Position numbers and translations under genes: made by a program. DNA of 55,336 bases from a virus. The notes below the pieces were generated by a model. The model saw nothing but the letters and a program-made list of their open reading frames with translations, was not told the DNA's origin and did no database searches. The stretch is taken from positions 1 to 55,336 of the IMG/VR virus record IMGVR_UViG_3300017917_004192; one strand, 5' to 3'. Below are positions 53,540-55,336 of the stretch, piece by piece; positions within the stretch are counted from its first letter, which is position 1; each line of letters begins with the position of its first letter.

Positions 53540-53567
53540 AGTGTGCCACCTTTTCAACTGGCACACT
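53540..53567 (-). repeat. TGGCACAC hairpin around a stop codon, copy 4
   Basis: Perfect nine-base arms AGTGTGCCA / TGGCACACT enclose a ten-base loop that holds the TGA stop (53554-53556) of the ligase-like gene. Confidence 0.78.
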
Positions 53568-54450
53568 GGAAGCGCCCGCTGTTGAAATTATGATAGGAAA
53601 AGACCTCACGATTCACCAGTTTGAACATACCAAACTCATTGGTCATGACATAACCTTCAGCATCAATCCTCTCCTGCCCGATGTAAGCGGCAGGACCATC
53701 ATTGCGGCACAGATAGAGACAATCTGCCTTGATAGATTTCACCAGCGCCCACAACCCCAGCAGGTTAGGATCGCAGTCAAATTCACTATTCACAACAGGA
53801 CGATTCTCACGGATGCAAGCATTCAGTTGCTGCTTGATCTTTGCTGCCTCTTTATCAGTCACAAACTTCACCGCAAGTGCCATCACCCGTGCAAACTTGC
53901 AGACCTCTTCAACATCAGCAAACGATTCTTGACCGTGCTGAATGTATGCCTGAGGTTTCACAAATTTGCAGTAGTGAGTGTCAGTGATGATAAAGTTCAT
54001 CGGGTGAGCAACAGCATCACGCAAATCATTCTCTGCCACGTAGACAGTATGAGGTGCGACAATAACCTCCTGATAGACTACCTCAGGAAACTTGTAAGTG
54101 ATCGTGTTGGGAGTATACTCATCACTACCACCAAACCCAATAAAATCACCTTGAATGATAGCATCTGTGCGAGGCAGATAATCAAAGCAAGCGTGAAGAA
54201 TACGCGCAACTTCACCCTGATAGAACGAATCAATCTCCTCATGATTGTGAGCGATACGAATCTTTTTCTTGTTAAAGACTGCTTTGGTTCCTACAAAGAA
54301 CTCACCGCAGGCAGGGTCAATACCCCAGACAATTGCAGGGGCACCGTCAATCTTAACGCTCAAGTTGCCAGGATTGACGAACCAATCCAGAACAGACAGG
54401 TCACCCGTGAGGATAGAATCTTCGGGGTGCTCAAGGTGGGTGTTTTTCAT
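53554..54450 (-). CDS. Covalent nucleotidyltransferase / RNA ligase-like protein (DUF6267-like)
   Basis: This 298-residue protein begins MKNTHLEHPEDSILTGDLSV. LSVKIDGAPAIVWG contains KIDG (33-36), the KxDG motif of ATP-dependent ligases and capping enzymes, in which Lys33 would be adenylated. Downstream FGMFKLVN (motif V-like) and EGYVMTN (motif IV-like) complete the pattern. The family is common in large phages, and its substrate is unknown. The -10-like TACAAT ends only 6 bases before the ATG, so the message would be leaderless. Confidence 0.8.
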   Translation of the reverse strand: MKNTHLEHPEDSILTGDLSVLDWFVNPGNLSVKIDGAPAIVWGIDPACGEFFVGTKAVFNKKKIRIAHNHEEIDSFYQGEVARILHACFDYLPRTDAIIQGDFIGFGGSDEYTPNTITYKFPEVVYQEVIVAPHTVYVAENDLRDAVAHPMNFIITDTHYCKFVKPQAYIQHGQESFADVEEVCKFARVMALAVKFVTDKEAAKIKQQLNACIRENRPVVNSEFDCDPNLLGLWALVKSIKADCLYLCRNDGPAAYIGQERIDAEGYVMTNEFGMFKLVNREVFSYHNFNSGRFQCAS

Positions 54451-54470
54451 GAGACTATTGTAAGGGGTCC
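54451..54470 (-). promoter_or_regulatory. Seam repeat S12: promoter of the ligase-like gene, leaderless
   Basis: GACCCCTTACAATAGTCTC runs straight into the ATG. TACAAT is at 54457-54462. It lacks the CAACC-rich leader of the other seams, so transcription would begin at or next to the start codon. Confidence 0.65.
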
Positions 54471-54490
54471 TGTGGGGGTCTGGGGTGGGT

Positions 54491-54518
54491 CGTGTGCCAC
54501 TCTCTCAACTGGCACACG
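54491..54518 (-). repeat. TGGCACAC hairpin, copy 5, free-standing
   Basis: Perfect nine-base arms CGTGTGCCA / TGGCACACG enclose a ten-base loop. The arm plus loop starts TGTGCCAGTTGA, the same 12 bases as the end of the ligase-like gene, but no coding frame leads into it. It lies after a separate true terminator. Confidence 0.75.
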
Positions 54519-54534
54519 GGCGGCCGACTTGAGT

Positions 54535-54563
54535 ATAAAAAAAAGGGGGCAATCTGCCCCCCC
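54535..54563 (-). terminator. Rho-independent terminator after the 115-residue gene
   Basis: On the minus strand GGGGGCA / TGCCCCC arms with a three-base loop are followed by eight T. It lies 7 bases past the stop of the gene ending at 54570. Confidence 0.92.
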
Positions 54564-54569
54564 GATTCT

Positions 54570-54917
54570 TTATGCAAACATGAAACCATTGGTGAATTCG
54601 TATTCATTGTAGACAGGCGAAGTTCCTGCCTGCCCGATGAACTTGTGAACGAACCAATTGAAGTTGCGTTGAAACACACATTCTCCCTTGATTCCGTGCT
54701 CTTGAAGAATCGCATTCAGACGCGATTTGGTGGTTGCAGACTGATAACCACCGTCAAAGATTTGCACGAAGTTGTCACCAACGGTAGCAATGTGATTGCC
54801 GAACAGAAACACTTTGGACTCTTGAGTTTCCGGGTCAAAGGTGACAGAAGTGTTGTCTTTTTGCCAGTTCTGGTTGTTCAGAATGGCAGCGTTCATTTCA
54901 CGTTCGATCTTACGCAT
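54570..54917 (-). CDS. Conserved phage/cyanobacterial protein, 115 residues
   Basis: It begins MRKIEREMNAAILNNQNWQK and continues NTSVTFDPETQESKVFLFGN, then FDGGYQSATTKSRLNAIL and VFQRNFNWFV. This is a recurring protein in cyanophages and related plasmid or phage genomes, with a mixed beta-alpha pattern. No function is established. A GAGAGGG ribosome-binding site precedes the start, unlike the SD-less cassette genes. It has its own strong terminator. Confidence 0.78.
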   Translation of the reverse strand: MRKIEREMNAAILNNQNWQKDNTSVTFDPETQESKVFLFGNHIATVGDNFVQIFDGGYQSATTKSRLNAILQEHGIKGECVFQRNFNWFVHKFIGQAGTSPVYNEYEFTNGFMFA

Positions 54918-54958
54918 TTGGGGGTTTCCCTCTCAACAAATGTAGTATGGACCAGATC

Positions 54959-54978
54959 GGGGGGAATCGCAACCCCCC
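54959..54978 (-). terminator. Possible terminator hairpin after the 61-residue gene
   Basis: Six-base arms GGGGGG / CCCCCC enclose an eight-base loop on the minus strand, immediately after a TGGCACAA element. No T-run follows. Confidence 0.5.
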
Positions 54979-54979
54979 T

Positions 54980-55003
54980 TGTGCCAGTTCCTAGACTGTC
55001 ACA
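54980..55003 (-). repeat. TGGCACA hairpin around a stop codon, copy 6 (variant)
   Basis: Imperfect arms TGTGCCAGT / ACTGTCACA (one mismatch) enclose a loop that contains the TAG stop of the gene ending at 54991. Confidence 0.65.
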
Positions 55004-55176
55004 TCCTCCTCCAGCAGTTCGGGATAGTATTGCTGAACTTCTTCCGTCAGTTCGTTATCACTGTATTTGTCGTAACCTTCCATCAAATAATCATAACAAA
55101 GGCAGGTCATAGTTTTGAGGTCCATGTCATCAATCATCTGCTGAACAAGTTGATTTTGAAGTTCTTGGCGATTCAT
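54991..55176 (-). CDS. Small conserved cyanophage protein, 61 residues
   Basis: It reads MNRQELQNQLVQQMIDDMDL, then KTMTCLCYDYLMEGYDKYSD and ends YYPELLEEDVTV. The pattern (MNR..L..Q, DDMDLKTM, D.L...Y.KYSD.EL..EV..YYPELLE) is one of the commonest small cyanophage proteins. All-helical, acidic, function unknown. The last codons form one arm of a TGTGCCAGT hairpin. Confidence 0.82.
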   Translation of the reverse strand: MNRQELQNQLVQQMIDDMDLKTMTCLCYDYLMEGYDKYSDNELTEEVQQYYPELLEEDVTV

Positions 55177-55182
55177 AATGTT

Positions 55183-55336
55183 TCAGGAAAGAATGTGACG
55201 ATAATCAATGGATTTGATGCACCAACCTGTAGCAGCAGTGATCTCTTCTACGAGGTCATCTTCATCATCTGCCTCCCAGATTTGACCGACAGTTTCTGCA
55301 ACAATCTCATTGTATTCTTCGAGTGTGACCTCATCA
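55183..55336 (-). CDS. Partial small acidic protein, 5' end outside window
   Basis: The open frame reads in from the right edge: DEVTLEEYNEIVAETVGQIW, then EADDEDDLVEEITAATGW and ends IDYRHILS before TGA. It is acidic and helical, of the same style as the small gene that follows it with a 6-base gap. The start codon and total length are not visible. The family is unknown. Confidence 0.65.
   Translation of the reverse strand, partial: DEVTLEEYNEIVAETVGQIWEADDEDDLVEEITAATGWCIKSIDYRHILS

Noticed and set aside
53590-55112. Long plus-strand frames of 340 and 206 residues
   Set aside because: They lie opposite the ligase-like and other conserved minus-strand genes, have no recognisable family, and cross terminators and hairpins.
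1-55336. tRNA genes, photosynthesis genes (psbA/psbD) or inteins in gp17, expected in some cyanophages
   Set aside because: I saw no tRNA-like clover-leaf, no such coding frames, and the gp17 frame is continuous with normal motifs.

Overview
The window is part of the genome of a T4-type cyanophage, a myovirus of marine picocyanobacteria. The evidence is the T4 order of virion genes, the T4 replication and recombination genes gp46, gp47, gp55, uvsW and uvsY, a viral speD, and several small protein families that I associate with Synechococcus/Prochlorococcus phages. Every gene I can support is on the minus strand, so transcription runs from high to low coordinates. I name no particular phage.

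Layout from right to left in the direction of transcription. (1) About 55.3-53.5 kb holds small accessory genes, a covalent nucleotidyltransferase (ligase-like) protein and a NGWTNYETW-type protein. (2) About 53.2-50.7 kb is a GC-rich block (roughly 57-63% G+C in hand-counted stretches, against about 30% in the structural genes). It holds at least ten genes of 46-72 codons, including a KTSC-like protein and a HicA-like toxin without HicB. These genes are joined by a repeated stop-to-start seam carrying a TACAAT-type -10 box and a CAACC-rich leader without a Shine-Dalgarno sequence. Several genes in the 55.0-52.5 kb part also end in a TGGCACAC element. (3) About 50.6-47.3 kb holds an HNH endonuclease, a short AbrB-like protein, a glycosyltransferase, three small or hypothetical genes, speD and one more small gene. 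(4) 47.3-5.5 kb is the virion module: gp25, gp6, a 3,973-residue gp7, gp8, a 2,413-residue DUF4815 protein, four small genes, gp13, gp14, gp15, gp16, three genes that separate gp16 from gp17, gp17, gp18, gp19, gp20, gp67-like, a hypothetical, gp21, gp22, gp23 and a tail-tube-fold protein often labelled gp3. (5) 5.5-0 kb holds uvsY, uvsW, an Sm-like hypothetical, gp55, gp47, a DUF3110-like small gene and the start of gp46.

The virion genes fall into sub-operons headed by T4-type late promoter boxes (TATAAATA), which would be read by the gp55 late sigma factor encoded here. Rho-independent terminators follow gp23 and uvsY. Host-type sigma-70 promoters lie upstream of gp55 and the glycosyltransferase, and a weaker one lies upstream of the HNH gene. 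Together the genes build and fill the capsid (gp20-23, gp67, gp16/17), close the neck (gp13-15), and build the tail and baseplate (gp18, gp19, gp25, gp6-8). The recombination genes (gp46/47, uvsW, uvsY) support replication, and gp55 links replication to late transcription.

The most unusual part is the seam-and-cassette organisation of the GC-rich block. It recalls the mobile promoter/stem-loop cassettes (PeSLs) known from other T4-type phages, but with a different sequence and a different layout.
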